A DNA stretch of 64,000 nucleotides from Theionarchaea archaeon (GTDB lineage: Archaea; Methanobacteriota_B; Thermococci; Methanofastidiosales; SZ-28-30): NCBI GenBank assembly GCA_018992685.1, contig JACVGT010000008.1:67414-131413 (forward strand), given 5' to 3'. The notes beneath the pieces are model-generated. The model made no database searches, had not been told where the DNA came from, and worked only from the letters and a program-made list of their open reading frames with translations. Every line of letters starts with the position of its first letter. Within the stretch, counting starts at the first letter, position 1. The translations under genes and the position numbers were made by a program. Below are positions 1-7,961 of the stretch, piece by piece.

Positions 1-1353
1 TTCTTCAGTCCCAAAAGTGTTGCAGTGGTGGGTGCTTCCAGAACCTTCGGGAAGGCAGGAAATGTCATCCTTCTAAACTTGCTTAATCTCGGATATGAAG
101 GGAGAATATACCCGGTAAACCCCAGGGCAGACACTATTTTTGAGTTGAAATGTTATCCCACTGTATCTTCCATTCCTGAGGTCGTGGATGTGGCAGTCAT
201 TGCCACACCATCCATTTTTGTGCCTGAAATCATGAGAGACATTCAAGCCAAGGGAGTGACCAACGTCGTCATTATTTCTTCAGGATTTTCCGAAGGGAGT
301 GAGGAAGGAAAAAGCCTCCACCAGGAGGTTTTAGCCATAGCTCAGAAGGCACACATTCGCATCATAGGCCCCAACACCACGGGCATCACGTCAAGTGAGA
401 GCAAATTCTGTACATCTTTTGTGCCCATCGAGGAGGTACCTCCCGGCAAGGTGGCTTTTGTTGCCCAGACAGGACTGTTCCTGGGGGTTCTGCTGGAGAC
501 CATACTATCAGAAGAACATTTCGGCATTTCCAAGGTGGTGGGCCTGGGGAATAAAATGGATGTGGAGGATTCTGAAGTCCTGGAGTACCTGGCCCAGGAC
601 GGGGAGACTGAAATCATGTGCTTCTACATTGAAGGACTGAAAAAGGCGCGGAAATTCTATGAAGTCGCCAAGAAAGTCACCCCGAAGAAGCCTGTCCTGG
701 TGGTGAAGTCAGGGGTCACAGGAGAAGGATCGAAAGCAGCCGTTTCTCATACTGCTTCTCTATCAGGGAATGACCAGTTGTTCTCTGCCATGTGTCAGCA
801 AGCTGGCATCATTCGGGCTTCTGACCTGGAAGAACTGGTGGAAGCTGCCAAAGCATTTGCATTCCAGCCCTTACCAAAGGGGAAGAGAACAGCGCTTGTC
901 CACTATACCGGGGCGGGGTGTGTGATGGGAGCAGACAGTATTGTAAGGGAAGGGTTGGAAATGGCCAGTCTTTCAGAAGAGACTCTCGCTCCTCTCCGTA
1001 AGATAACACCTGAATGGCACACCCTCCGGAACCCAGTAGATTTATGGCCATCCATAGAGTCAGCTGGAGCAGACAAAGCGTTTTCCACCGTTGTCAAGTC
1101 ACTCATTGAGGATGACGGTGTGGATGCTGTGGTACTTGCTGTGGGCTGCATGAGGGGATTTCCCCTTGAATGGCCCGAGATGCGGGAGTTTTATGGAAAA
1201 AAACCTGTGCTCATTGCAGTGGAAGGGGACAGGGAACTGGGATTTTCCGCACTTGAAAAGCTGGAAGCACAGAAATTTCCCTGTTTCAAGAGTGTTCAGA
1301 GGGCAATTCGTGCTCTGGGCCACATGGTAGCGTACAGGTCACATTTAAAGTAG
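1..1353 (+). CDS. ADP-forming acyl-CoA (acetyl-CoA) synthetase, alpha-type subunit, 5' end outside window
   Basis: The reading frame is open to the window edge and already coding at base 1 (FFSPKSVAVVGASRTFGKAG), so the gene starts upstream; the GTG at 25 is internal. The visible 450 codons hold a CoA-binding Rossmann domain, then succinyl-CoA-synthetase-like domains with IRIIGPNTTGI and a histidine segment AAVSHTASLSG, whose His is the expected phosphorylated residue. In this family acyl-CoA + ADP + Pi are converted to acid + CoA + ATP in the cytoplasm, the main energy-conserving step of peptide- and sugar-fermenting archaea. No beta (ATP-grasp) subunit is visible; it may lie upstream. The gene ends with TAG and converges on the radical SAM operon. 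Acetyl versus branched/aryl substrate cannot be told. Confidence 0.9.
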   Translation, partial: FFSPKSVAVVGASRTFGKAGNVILLNLLNLGYEGRIYPVNPRADTIFELKCYPTVSSIPEVVDVAVIATPSIFVPEIMRDIQAKGVTNVVIISSGFSEGSEEGKSLHQEVLAIAQKAHIRIIGPNTTGITSSESKFCTSFVPIEEVPPGKVAFVAQTGLFLGVLLETILSEEHFGISKVVGLGNKMDVEDSEVLEYLAQDGETEIMCFYIEGLKKARKFYEVAKKVTPKKPVLVVKSGVTGEGSKAAVSHTASLSGNDQLFSAMCQQAGIIRASDLEELVEAAKAFAFQPLPKGKRTALVHYTGAGCVMGADSIVREGLEMASLSEETLAPLRKITPEWHTLRNPVDLWPSIESAGADKAFSTVVKSLIEDDGVDAVVLAVGCMRGFPLEWPEMREFYGKKPVLIAVEGDRELGFSALEKLEAQKFPCFKSVQRAIRALGHMVAYRSHLK

Positions 1354-1404
1354 ACCCACCAGGTATGTCCAAGAAGACACGGTGCAGAATATACCTGGAC
1401 AGCT

Positions 1405-2739
1405 TTATGGCGTGACTGGCTGTTCTGGCCACGGCTGTCCCCGTGTAGCGCACATCCAGGGATCGGGCATGCACACAGTCCCATAGTGCTGAAGCACTCT
1501 CGCTTTGCAGCCGCCTCTGCATTCCTGGACATGAGAACAGGTTCCGCAAGTCATGCTTTCTGTTGTACACTGCCTGAAAGGCTCGAAAATTGGACTGTTC
1601 ATCCAAAGGTACTCCATTGATTCTTCTCTGAGGCTGCCTGCTGTATGCTCAGGACTGCTCAACACAGGACACAGCACCACATCCCCACTCGCAGTCACCG
1701 TCACCATGGACGTCCCCACCCCGCAGAAAGAGTAGGGTGATTCCGTATTCTGCATTTCTGACGCGAATGTGAGCTCTAAACGTTGAGGAGTTTTCTCCTC
1801 AAAGGTCCGACACTGTTGTGATACCTCTTCACCCATTTCCAGAGGCGGAATGAGATGTTCGTGCTCTGTGCCTCTCCCTGCCCCCATGAATCGATCGAAA
1901 ATCATCTCGCGGACACCTAGATCCACCAGCATCTGGATGACGTTGGATAACTCTCCCACATTTTCTGTGTACACCACGGTATTGGAGCGGACCGGTATCC
2001 CATGGTTGACCAGCCGAGTGATACCTTCTACGGTCTTGTCAAAGGTATCCTTCCCCCTGATCTTCTGGTGGAGTTCTCTCGTACCGTCAAGACTTACCAT
2101 GACTTTCTCAGGGTTCAAAGCCTCCAACTGGCACACCGTGTCCTCGGTCAGGAGGATACCATTGGTGAACAGGTTCACCCCAACAGTATTATCCACGATA
2201 TATTCCAGAAGATCGAAGATGTCGCTCCGCAGGAGGGGTTCTCCCCCGGTGACAGCAATGCTCACCACACCCAGAGAAGCCAGTGAGTCTATTGCAGACA
2301 TCCAGTCTGCTGTATCCAATTCTTCCCCATGTGATGTACCTGCTTTCTTGTAGCAGTGAATACAGGTCAGGTTACACTTATTGGTTACCTCAAGATATGC
2401 AATATCAATGGGCCACTCCATCTCACTGCTCTTCATGATGACGGGCACATGCACTGGCTGACTGGAACCGTCCAGAAAATGGAGGTCACGCAGGAAATCA
2501 ATGGACTTTGAAGCCTTGTTCCTCACTCCTCTCTCAGGTTCGCTGTACAGCCCGCACAGTTCCTGTACAAGATCATCAGCTGTCCTTGTGCCGTCGCATA
2601 ATACCAGTAACTCCTTTAAATCCTCATTTGCTTTCCCCTGAATTCTCCTCTTCAAATCCTTTACTAGATATTTCCCCCCTTTTTGCTTCTTGATGACAAG
2701 AGAGCCCGAACTCACCAAATACTCTTTTTCATCAGTCAT
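1405..2739 (-). CDS. radical SAM/SPASM peptide-modifying enzyme with N-terminal PqqD-like domain
   Basis: A 444-residue protein. Residues about 5-90 resemble a PqqD-type winged-helix RiPP recognition element. The radical SAM core has the [4Fe-4S] motif C122-x3-C126-x2-C129 (TNKCNLTCIHCYKKAG) and the GGEP motif at 165-168. A C-terminal SPASM region carries Cys 339, 357, 391, 398, 401, 407, 411, 423 and 430, enough for auxiliary clusters. This is the PqqE/MftC-like layout, with the recognition domain fused to the enzyme. The start at 2739 is chosen because a GGGAGG lies 6 bases upstream; a longer frame would run far back into the preceding gene. It overlaps that gene by 8 bases and is the last gene of a three-gene operon with a short peptide gene. 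The reaction on the peptide (C-C, C-S or C-O bond formation, or epimerisation) cannot be read from sequence. Confidence 0.88.
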   Translation of the reverse strand: MTDEKEYLVSSGSLVIKKQKGGKYLVKDLKRRIQGKANEDLKELLVLCDGTRTADDLVQELCGLYSEPERGVRNKASKSIDFLRDLHFLDGSSQPVHVPVIMKSSEMEWPIDIAYLEVTNKCNLTCIHCYKKAGTSHGEELDTADWMSAIDSLASLGVVSIAVTGGEPLLRSDIFDLLEYIVDNTVGVNLFTNGILLTEDTVCQLEALNPEKVMVSLDGTRELHQKIRGKDTFDKTVEGITRLVNHGIPVRSNTVVYTENVGELSNVIQMLVDLGVREMIFDRFMGAGRGTEHEHLIPPLEMGEEVSQQCRTFEEKTPQRLELTFASEMQNTESPYSFCGVGTSMVTVTASGDVVLCPVLSSPEHTAGSLREESMEYLWMNSPIFEPFRQCTTESMTCGTCSHVQECRGGCKARVLQHYGTVCMPDPWMCATRGQPWPEQPVTP

Positions 2740-3784
2740 ATCCATCCTCCCAGCTTGCTGCAGCCAGCATTTGAGACCACGGGATAGCCTCATACGGATA
2801 TGATACCACCTGTTCATCAAAGACCTTCCTGCAGAGGGCAAGAAACCCACGGTGCTGAGGACTGCCGAAATATTCCTGGACCACATCCATCAACGACTTC
2901 TCCCTGATGTTCCCCATGTACAGACGGGGGTTGAGACAGCTGTCAACAGGCACCACATTCCCGTCAGGCAGGATGATGAGCTCCCGGGGATCATTTTCAG
3001 CATGTCTGTGGCATTCTGAGCCAAAGCATGCATATGCATTACAGGGGTGTTCAGTCAGGACCTTCTTGCTGTGGATTCCCATGTATACGCTGGTACTGGC
3101 CAGGTACTGCCCGTACAGCCTCGTGGTGAATTCAGCCAGTTCATCAATTTCCTTTTCAGACAGACAGGAAGATGCAATTTCCCGGGCTCTTCCTCCCACG
3201 AAGAGGGGCTCCAGTTTCAGACTCTCTGCTCCCAGGTCAGAGGCTGTCTCGGCAATCCATTCTATATATGGAAAGCTCTTCTTCGTTACCGTAAACTGGA
3301 GGGCAAAAGGGACATCTTTCTTCCTGAGAGCTTCAATACCCCTCATAGCACTTTGAAATGCACCCTTCATCCCCCTGAAGGTATCATGGTACTCCTGAGG
3401 ACCATCGACGCTGATGAGAACACACCTCACCAGGTCCCGCACTTTTTCTGCCAACTCCTCTGTGATGAGCGTCCCATTGGAAACGAAATCGGGTGAGAAC
3501 CCTTCCTCAACTGCTACTTCCAGGATACGGGTAAGGTCTGGATGCAGGGTAGGTTCTCCTCCTGAAAATGCTATTCGGGTGGTGTTCAGCTTCTTCATGT
3601 CCCTGACTATGGACAAGACCTCTTCTGCAGTGAACTGGTGCACGGGGACGTTCTGAGCATTGATGAAGCAGTGCTGACACGAGAGGTTACACCAGTCAGT
3701 GATATGAAAGAGAAACGTCACTTCCTCTTCAAAAAACCTCAGGGCATGCTGGTGCACACCCTGAGAATCAATCGGGGTTGTCAT
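2732..3784 (-). CDS. radical SAM enzyme with C-terminal SPASM/twitch-like cysteines
   Basis: A 350-residue radical SAM protein. The cluster motif is C32-x3-C36-x2-C39 (ITDWCNLSCQHCF), with GGEP at 75-78. A second cysteine set (C248, C253, C258, C283) sits beside a typical SPASM strand (LPDGNVVPVDSC) and GNIREKSL, suggesting at least one auxiliary cluster. The ATG at 3784 is preferred because GGTGGA lies 6 bases upstream; the TTG at 3790 falls between that site and the ATG. It begins 12 bases after a 30-codon gene and overlaps the next radical SAM gene by 8 bases. Two different radical SAM enzymes behind one tiny gene imply successive modifications of one peptide, though the first enzyme could act on another small molecule. 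Confidence 0.87.
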   Translation of the reverse strand: MTTPIDSQGVHQHALRFFEEEVTFLFHITDWCNLSCQHCFINAQNVPVHQFTAEEVLSIVRDMKKLNTTRIAFSGGEPTLHPDLTRILEVAVEEGFSPDFVSNGTLITEELAEKVRDLVRCVLISVDGPQEYHDTFRGMKGAFQSAMRGIEALRKKDVPFALQFTVTKKSFPYIEWIAETASDLGAESLKLEPLFVGGRAREIASSCLSEKEIDELAEFTTRLYGQYLASTSVYMGIHSKKVLTEHPCNAYACFGSECHRHAENDPRELIILPDGNVVPVDSCLNPRLYMGNIREKSLMDVVQEYFGSPQHRGFLALCRKVFDEQVVSYPYEAIPWSQMLAAASWEDGYD

Positions 3785-3796
3785 GTACAATCCACC

Positions 3797-3889
3797 TTAG
3801 TATGCAGGCAGCGAAGGCTGCGGCACGATCTTGGTCGCAACAGACTGTATCTTCAGTGCCATGAATTCAGGCATAAATACGTCTTTCAT
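3797..3889 (-). CDS. candidate RiPP precursor peptide (30 residues)
   Basis: A 30-codon frame beginning MKDVFMPEFMALK and ending PQPSLPAY, with stop TAA. It has its own Shine-Dalgarno site (GAGGTGA, 3894-3900) and a TATA box at 3921-3930, about 25 bases ahead of the inferred transcription start. Starts further upstream in this frame would lie beyond the promoter, so only this short version fits. It contains no cysteine; the C-terminal half has Lys, Gln, Ser, Thr, three prolines and a terminal Tyr, and Glu8 and Tyr30 are possible modification sites. It immediately precedes two radical SAM genes, one with a PqqD-like peptide-binding domain, the arrangement of PqqA and mycofactocin loci. I do not recognise the peptide itself as a known family; the role is inferred from context. 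Confidence 0.72.
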   Translation of the reverse strand: MKDVFMPEFMALKIQSVATKIVPQPSLPAY

Positions 3890-3893
3890 GGTC

Positions 3894-3930
3894 TCACCTC
3901 GGTGAGGTATATTCTGAGAACTTATAAATG
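3894..3930 (-). promoter_or_regulatory. promoter and inverted repeat of the peptide/radical SAM operon
   Basis: On the minus strand a TATA box (ATTTATAAG) lies at 3921-3930. The expected transcription start is near 3899. A 13-base inverted repeat, ACCTCGGTGAGGT (3896-3908), covers this start and overlaps the Shine-Dalgarno site of the peptide gene. It could be an operator or an RNA hairpin that masks the ribosome site. Confidence 0.55.
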
Positions 3931-3989
3931 TTTTGTAGATTGAACATATGTCAGAGATATGAGTAAAAAAAACACCTTCTCCACATGTC

Positions 3990-4397
3990 ATACGGTCCAG
4001 AATAAAAACTCATGAGCAGGGAACAAAGATCGACATACATGCCCAACCCTCAGAAAAAAAAGAAAGAAATGGACTGCTACCCTGATCACTGGAGAAGAAC
4101 TCACGGCACAATAATCGAAGGAATAGGCCATTGCTTGATAATGATAGCCTGTTCGTTGTCTACCAAGAACTCGGGTTGGAACTTCTTCATTGAATCTCAC
4201 CTCCCTCCTCTTTCTCACCCTGTCTTTATAAATGTTTCTGCTTCTAATATACTTTTCATATTCTTGCGTAAAAAAGGTATCATTCTGGACAGGTGTAAAT
4301 AATAGACTGGAGAATGGGTCAAACACGGTACTTACTGTCAATAAAAAGAGAGGGCAGAATACAAAAGGTTTATAAACCTCGTGGCGAACATGTCTCC
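3990..4397. other. intergenic region with the sec61 beta promoter
   Basis: About 400 bases lie between the promoter of the radical SAM operon and the sec61 beta gene. Overlapping frames on both strands are present but have low-complexity, non-protein-like composition. The only clear signal is the TATA box of the next gene (TTTATAAA, 4368-4375). Confidence 0.5.
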
Positions 4398-4583
4398 ATG
4401 CCAAAGAGAAAACGTGCAGAAGGTGGTGCACTCCCTCCTACTGGTGCAGGACTGATTCGTTACTTTGACGAGGACACCAGAGGATTCAAACTGAAGCCTC
4501 TCCACATTATCATTGCAGCTGCGGCTGTCGTTGTCCTCGAGATTGTTCTGAGACTTGTGGGTGTGGACATTCTGGGGTTCTAG
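4398..4583 (+). CDS. secG: preprotein translocase subunit SecG/Sec61-beta
   Basis: A 61-residue protein with the family's N-terminal basic stretch (MPKRKRAEGG), the conserved cytosolic motif LPPTGAGLIRYFDEDT and one C-terminal transmembrane helix (about 39-57). It is the small accessory subunit of the SecYE translocon that exports and inserts proteins at the cytoplasmic membrane. TTTATAAA at 4368-4375 puts the transcription start at about 4397, so the mRNA is leaderless from ATG 4398, not from the earlier ATG at 4314. Its stop codon TAG overlaps the TAG of convergent gcvPB. Confidence 0.92.
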   Translation: MPKRKRAEGGALPPTGAGLIRYFDEDTRGFKLKPLHIIIAAAAVVVLEIVLRLVGVDILGF

Positions 4584-6013
4584 ATCTGATTCCAGGCAAG
4601 GACTGGACTTCGTGCAGCTTTTACCTCATCCAGTCTTCCCACCGCCGTGTTGTGTGGAGCTTCTCTCACCATGTGTGGAGTGGTATAGCATTCATTCTTG
4701 ATTTGTATCATAACTTCGATGAATCTGTCAAGCTCCTCTTTTGATTCTGATTCTGTGGGTTCAATCATCAATGCTTCGTGGACAATCAGAGGGAAATAAA
4801 TGGTCGGTGCGTGAATTCCATAGTCCAGGAGCCGCCTTGCTATGTCCAGCGCCCTGCAGTCAGTCTCTCTCTTGATCTTCTCGCAGGACAGGACTATTTC
4901 ATGCTTTCTCAGGGGCTGATACGGCATTTCGTAATGGTCCCTGAGGTTCTGGGCCAGGTAATTGGCATTTAACACGGCCACCTGGGAGGCTGTCCTGATA
5001 TCTGAACCCATGATAACAGCATAGATATAGGCCTTGACTGCTACCTGGAAGTTCCCATAGAATCCATGGACTTTCCCGATGGTCATGGGGAGATCATTAT
5101 CAAAATAGTAGTTCTCTCCGTTGTAGTCTACCAAGGGCACAGGAAGATAGTCCTTGAGCTTTTCACATACTCCCACCGGGCCTGATCCAGGTCCTCCCCC
5201 TCCGTGAGGAGTTGAAAATGTTTTGTGCAGGTTAAAATGGACAATGTCAAATCCCATGTCTCCAGGACGACAGATGCCCGCAATCGCATTGAGGTTTGCA
5301 CCATCGTAGTATAGGAGCCCGCCTGCATCATGGACAGTGTCGGCAATCTGTATGATGTCCTTCTCAAAGATACCAAGAGTATTGGGGTTGGTGAGCATGA
5401 GCCCTGCAGTTCTTTCTGTGACCGCACTCTTGAGAGCTTCGAGGTCCACCGTACCCTGGTCATTGGAGGGAATTTCCACCACATCAAAGCCTGCCATATG
5501 GGCTGAGGCAGGGTTTGTCCCATGAGCAGAATCGGGAACCACCATTTCTGTCCGTCCTTTCTGGCACGCTTTTATGATGAGAGCACCCGTCAGCTCTCCT
5601 CCTGCTCCTGCTGCGGGCTGAAGGGTAACGGCAGCCGTTCCCGAAATGAGTTTGAGATACTCCTGCAGGTTGTACAGAACTTCAAGGCAGCCCTGGATGG
5701 TGGACTCATCCTGCAGAGGATGGAATCCTGAAAAGAGTGTGGACAATTCTTCTGTTATCTTGGGATTGTACTTCATGGTACAGGACCCCAGAGGGTAGGT
5801 ACCTGTGTCCACCCCAAAATTCATTTCAGATAGCCTGGTATAGTGGCGCACAACATCCACTTCAGATAGTTCGGGAAGTGGCAGTTCCTCTCGTCGAAGA
5901 GACTGAGGTATGGAAACTGGCTCTCCAAGGGGCTCAGGGAGTGAGTACCCTGTCCTCCCGGCAACTGACTTTTCTTTCAGCAAGGGTTCACAAAACGTCG
6001 CCTGCCTATACAT
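4580..6013 (-). CDS. gcvPB: glycine dehydrogenase (decarboxylating) subunit 2
   Basis: A 477-residue PLP enzyme, the C-terminal half of the split P-protein of the glycine cleavage system. With GcvPA it decarboxylates glycine and transfers the aminomethyl group to lipoyl-H protein. The PLP lysine is K264 in NLHKTFSTPHGGGGPGSG. Other family signatures are TGTYPLGSCTMKYNPK near the N terminus and DSAHGTNPASAHMAGF in the middle. GGAGGGATTCC precedes the ATG. It overlaps gcvPA by 8 bases, so the two are translationally coupled. The H and T proteins are not in this window. Confidence 0.95.
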   Translation of the reverse strand: MYRQATFCEPLLKEKSVAGRTGYSLPEPLGEPVSIPQSLRREELPLPELSEVDVVRHYTRLSEMNFGVDTGTYPLGSCTMKYNPKITEELSTLFSGFHPLQDESTIQGCLEVLYNLQEYLKLISGTAAVTLQPAAGAGGELTGALIIKACQKGRTEMVVPDSAHGTNPASAHMAGFDVVEIPSNDQGTVDLEALKSAVTERTAGLMLTNPNTLGIFEKDIIQIADTVHDAGGLLYYDGANLNAIAGICRPGDMGFDIVHFNLHKTFSTPHGGGGPGSGPVGVCEKLKDYLPVPLVDYNGENYYFDNDLPMTIGKVHGFYGNFQVAVKAYIYAVIMGSDIRTASQVAVLNANYLAQNLRDHYEMPYQPLRKHEIVLSCEKIKRETDCRALDIARRLLDYGIHAPTIYFPLIVHEALMIEPTESESKEELDRFIEVMIQIKNECYTTPHMVREAPHNTAVGRLDEVKAARSPVLAWNQI

Positions 6014-7301
6014 GGAATCCCTCCAGACCAGTTACCAGGGCATCAATATCAAGGGCTGTATGCATCTCTGTAACACAGTAGATCGCAGTAGTCTTGTCGG
6101 TCATGAAGCCTCCCTGGATGTTATGTCGCAGGAGGTGCTCATGCACTTTTGCATACTGGGGGTGGCGGACGGTGAATTCCTTGAAGTGGGGAGCGTCAAA
6201 GATCGGTGACTCGAACCCGGGAATCTCATTAATCTTCTGCATGGTGTAGCCGGCATTTCTCATACAGAGTTCAGCCACCTCTCTGAGGCCTTGTTTCCCC
6301 ATGGTGGCCAGGTACATGGCGGCTGCCACTGCGCACAGAGCCTGGTTGGTACATATGTTGGAAGTAGCTTTTTCTCTCCTGATGTGCTGTTCCCGGGTCT
6401 GTAGCGTCATAACAAACCCTCTCTCACCTGATTCTGATTCTGTCATGCCAATGACCCGTCCCGGCATCTTCCGCAGCAATGCTTTCCTGCAGGCAAAAAT
6501 CCCCAGCAACGGTCCTCCAAAGTTCTGGGGGAGTCCCAGCCCCTGTCCATCTCCAATAATGACATCGGCTGAGTGTTCCGGGCTGATACAGCCGAGACTG
6601 ATGGGATCAACCCCTACGGTGAACAGAGCTGATGCATCGTGTGCTATTTCACCCACTGAACTCAAATTCTCATGCAGGAACCCATAAAAAGAGGGTTGCT
6701 CCACATAGACACCTCCCGCATGGGCTACCTTTTTCTTGAGGTCTTCCAGGTCAATATGTCCCCTCGTATCATGAGAAACCTTTACTACTTCCAAATCGGG
6801 GGCCAATGTGGTTAAAACCTTCTCTCTGAATGGTGATAGTAAATCAGATACCACAAATTTCTTTGAACCAGTACTCCTTTCACAGAGCAAGGCTGCTTCA
6901 GCCAGGGCTGTGGCCCAATCATAGTTAGATGAATTGCACACATCCATGCCAGTGAGGTCACAGATCAGGCTCTGGTATTCAAAGAGGGCCTGCAGCATCC
7001 CCTGGGATATTTCTGGCTGGTATGGTGTATACGCAGTGTAAAACTCACTTCTGGAAAGCAATTCCTTGATATGAGAAGGTATATAATGATTGTAGCAGCC
7101 TGACCCCAGGAATGAGAGCATGGTCTTATTCTTCTTAACTGTGGCTTCAATTCTCCGTGAGACCTCCAGATCAGACAGAGGAGGATGAAGTGGGATCTCT
7201 CTCTTGAGATGATGGGGAATATCCTTGAAGAGATCCTCCATGGTCATGTTCATCTGTTTGAGCATCAGTTCCTGTTCAGATACATTTGGGATATATCGCA
7301 T
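6006..7301 (-). CDS. gcvPA: glycine dehydrogenase (decarboxylating) subunit 1
   Basis: A 431-residue subunit 1 of the two-part P-protein. It has the expected opening (MRYIPNVSEQELMLKQM), SFLGSGCYNHYIP, and PYQPEISQGMLQALFEYQ. The start is set by a minus-strand TATA box (CTTTATAAT, about 7335-7343), which puts transcription near 7311, and by GGTGA just upstream of ATG 7301; the frame extends further upstream but would begin ahead of the promoter. Together with gcvPB it forms the heterotetrameric decarboxylase. The lineage could use it to degrade glycine or, in reverse, to make it. Confidence 0.94.
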   Translation of the reverse strand: MRYIPNVSEQELMLKQMNMTMEDLFKDIPHHLKREIPLHPPLSDLEVSRRIEATVKKNKTMLSFLGSGCYNHYIPSHIKELLSRSEFYTAYTPYQPEISQGMLQALFEYQSLICDLTGMDVCNSSNYDWATALAEAALLCERSTGSKKFVVSDLLSPFREKVLTTLAPDLEVVKVSHDTRGHIDLEDLKKKVAHAGGVYVEQPSFYGFLHENLSSVGEIAHDASALFTVGVDPISLGCISPEHSADVIIGDGQGLGLPQNFGGPLLGIFACRKALLRKMPGRVIGMTESESGERGFVMTLQTREQHIRREKATSNICTNQALCAVAAAMYLATMGKQGLREVAELCMRNAGYTMQKINEIPGFESPIFDAPHFKEFTVRHPQYAKVHEHLLRHNIQGGFMTDKTTAIYCVTEMHTALDIDALVTGLEGFHV

Positions 7302-7550
7302 GGAGTCACCGGTGACCAGTGTTGAAGTGAGATTATAAAGGTTTTCATTTGAAAAGCTGAAAAGGTGAAGGTTTTCAGTTGGAATGTGACTTGGTTTAGA
7401 AGGTGATTCTCCTCTATCTTTTTCAGAATATACTCCCATGGCACCTATACCTTCCAGATTTCAACCCTTTTGATGTATTGCCTCTCATCAGAGCACCTCC
7501 TGAAGCCAATCGAATAAAACCTTTATATGCATGGACACACTGTACCATAT

Positions 7551-7961
7551 ATGGCACGTAGTGATAAAGGAAGCGAAAAGGAAGAAAAAGACCAGGAGAA
7601 ATCTGAGAAAGGAGAAGGAAAATTTCAAAAAGACCCGTTGGGAGGAGTCTTCTTCGGACTGATACTGCTTACTGTTGGTGTTGTCTACATTCTACGATCG
7701 CAACTTCCCCACCCTGAATTGTGGTGGGCCTGGGTCCTCCTGGGTATCGGCATTGTATCCCTGCTGGACGCCGGTGTCCGGTATTCACGACCGGAATGGA
7801 GGAGACCTGTTTTCGGCAAAGTGATGCTTGGTGTCATACTGATCACCATTGGAGGAAGTATTGTCTACGATCTGGAATTCTCGTGGGCCCTTTTCCTGAT
7901 TGCGATTGGAGCTGTCATGTTGATATATTACCTTGGAAAAGCTACAAGGAAAACCCCATGA
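7551..7961 (+). CDS. small membrane protein with charged N terminus
   Basis: A 136-residue protein. The first 30 residues are highly charged (Lys/Glu-rich); after them come four hydrophobic segments in two paired hairpins, with the glycine-rich turns LLTVGVVYIL and ITIGGSIVYDL, similar in look to LiaF-type transmembrane domains. TTTATATG near 7519-7526 predicts transcription from about 7550, so translation is taken from ATG 7551 as a leaderless start instead of the ATG at 7527. Its end overlaps the convergent GH3-like gene by 20 bases. Function unknown. Confidence 0.7.
   Translation: MARSDKGSEKEEKDQEKSEKGEGKFQKDPLGGVFFGLILLTVGVVYILRSQLPHPELWWAWVLLGIGIVSLLDAGVRYSRPEWRRPVFGKVMLGVILITIGGSIVYDLEFSWALFLIAIGAVMLIYYLGKATRKTP

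Noticed and set aside
1850-2353. Long plus-strand open frames opposite the radical SAM genes
   Set aside because: They are antisense to genes with clear conserved motifs and have no promoter or ribosome site.
3890-3991. Longer version of the peptide gene, extending upstream to 3991
   Set aside because: It would begin upstream of the TATA box at 3921-3930, and only the ATG at 3889 has a ribosome site.
3988-4431. Minus-strand 147-codon frame between the peptide operon and sec61 beta
   Set aside because: Composition is not protein-like, it overlaps the sec61 beta promoter and start, and has no expression signals.
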